6,254 bases of DNA from Blautia sp. (GTDB lineage: Bacteria; Bacillota; Clostridia; Lachnospirales; Lachnospiraceae). The position numbers were made by a program, and so were the translations under genes. Under the pieces are notes generated by a model. It saw nothing but the letters and a program-made list of their open reading frames with translations. It was not told the origin of the DNA and did not search any database. Shown here piece by piece: positions 6,049 to 6,254 of this stretch; position 1 is the stretch's first letter; the number at the start of each line of letters is the position of its first letter. The stretch lies in contig JAFWDX010000201.1 of NCBI GenBank assembly GCA_017515945.1, positions 1-6,254 of the forward strand, in the 5' to 3' direction.

Positions 6049-6248
6049 TTCAGGCTGGAAGTGAAGGCATGATGCAGGCCGGAGGCAGAGGAACGCCGCA
6101 GGCTGGAAACAAAAGTGTGATGCAAGCCGGAGGTGAAGGAACGCCGCAGGTTGGAAGTAAAAGCGTGATGCAAGCCGGAGGTGAAGGAACGCCACAGGCT
6201 GGAAGCAAAGGCGTGATGCAGGCCGGAGATGAAGGCCCGGACGCTGCT
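6033..6248 (+). repeat. 24-bp tandem array (48-bp higher-order unit) spanning a ribosome-binding site and start codon
   Basis: Nine units of 24 bp start at 6033, 6057, 6081, 6105, 6129, 6153, 6177, 6201 and 6225; the last diverges in its second half. Each begins GGA(G/A) and, except the last, ends in CA(G/A)G(C/T)(C/T). From the third unit on, odd units carry ACGCC(G/A) at positions 13-18 and even units carry GTGATG, giving a 48-bp super-period. Unit 1 starts exactly at the Shine-Dalgarno GGAGGTGA and has the gene's ATG at unit position 13. The period is a multiple of three. The DNA just before 6033 shows no match to the unit. Confidence 0.92.
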
Positions 6249-6254
6249 TCCGGC
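6045..6254 (+). CDS. N-terminal repeat region of the next ORF, probably the DppC/OppC-type permease, truncated by window
   Basis: The ATG at 6045 overlaps the preceding stop as ATGA and has GGAGG (6033-6037) seven bases upstream, so it is well supported as a translationally coupled gene. All 70 visible codons are open to the window edge. They encode eight imperfect 8-residue repeats of the type MQAGGEGT / PQAGSKSV, then DAASG. This is a Gly-, Gln- and Lys/Glu-rich hydrophilic tail with no membrane segment yet. DppB genes are almost always followed by DppC, whose N-terminus is cytoplasmic and normally short, so identity as the second permease with an enlarged N-terminal tail is inferred from gene order, not from a visible domain. 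Further in-frame ATG codons at 6069, 6072, 6120, 6168 and 6216 offer alternative starts. Confidence 0.6.
   Translation, partial: MIQAGSEGMMQAGGRGTPQAGNKSVMQAGGEGTPQVGSKSVMQAGGEGTPQAGSKGVMQAGDEGPDAASG

Noticed and set aside
5290..6195. A 301-codon minus-strand open frame with repeats such as AFLHLRLAS
   Set aside because: It is antisense to the permease and the repeat array; its repeats are just the complement of the array, and no promoter or ribosome-binding site supports it.
6033..6248. CRISPR array
   Set aside because: The 24-bp units are head-to-tail with no unique spacers, and they code in frame.

Overview
The window looks like chromosomal DNA of an anaerobic Firmicute of the Clostridia, most likely a plant-fibre-using gut Lachnospiraceae-type bacterium. 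The grounds are moderately GC-rich coding sequence with AT-richer promoters, strong Gram-positive Shine-Dalgarno sequences (AAGGAG, AAGGAGG, GGAGGTGA), sigma-A-type promoters, a pectinesterase without a signal peptide, and a family 5 peptide-type ABC importer. The genus cannot be fixed from this sequence alone.

Layout. (1) Positions 1-585, plus strand: the 3' part of a sugar-phosphate isomerase/epimerase-like TIM-barrel protein. (2) Positions 582-649: a long near-perfect palindrome between two convergent genes; it contains the stop codon of the left gene and the last codons of the right one. (3) Positions 2612-624, minus strand: a two-gene unit with a clear promoter (TTGCCA-17-TATACT at 2691-2663), encoding a cytoplasmic CE8 pectinesterase with an in-frame 39-bp minisatellite, followed 12 bp later by a GNAT acetyltransferase. 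(4) Positions about 2692-2998: intergenic DNA with no convincing gene. (5) Positions 2999-4619, plus strand: promoter, an 8-bp inverted repeat in the leader, and a family 5 solute-binding protein. (6) Positions 4620-4912: a 54-codon open stretch that may be a gene remnant, a terminator hairpin sharing a core with the first palindrome, and a new promoter. (7) Positions 5074 to the end: a DppB/OppB-type permease, overlapping by ATGA the start of a second ORF that runs off the window and is probably the partner DppC/OppC permease.

How the genes fit together. The binding protein and permease(s) make up part of an ABC importer; ATPases are expected downstream, outside the window. The pectinesterase removes methyl groups from pectin fragments in the cytoplasm, and the partial isomerase/epimerase could handle sugar acids or related sugars. 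A joint role in plant-polysaccharide use is plausible but inferred from proximity only.

The most unusual signal is a 24-bp tandem array (about nine units, paired as 48 bp) that begins exactly on the Shine-Dalgarno sequence of the last ORF, includes its start codon and encodes its first 60-odd residues. The translation-start region itself appears to have been amplified. A second, unrelated in-frame minisatellite lies in the pectinesterase.
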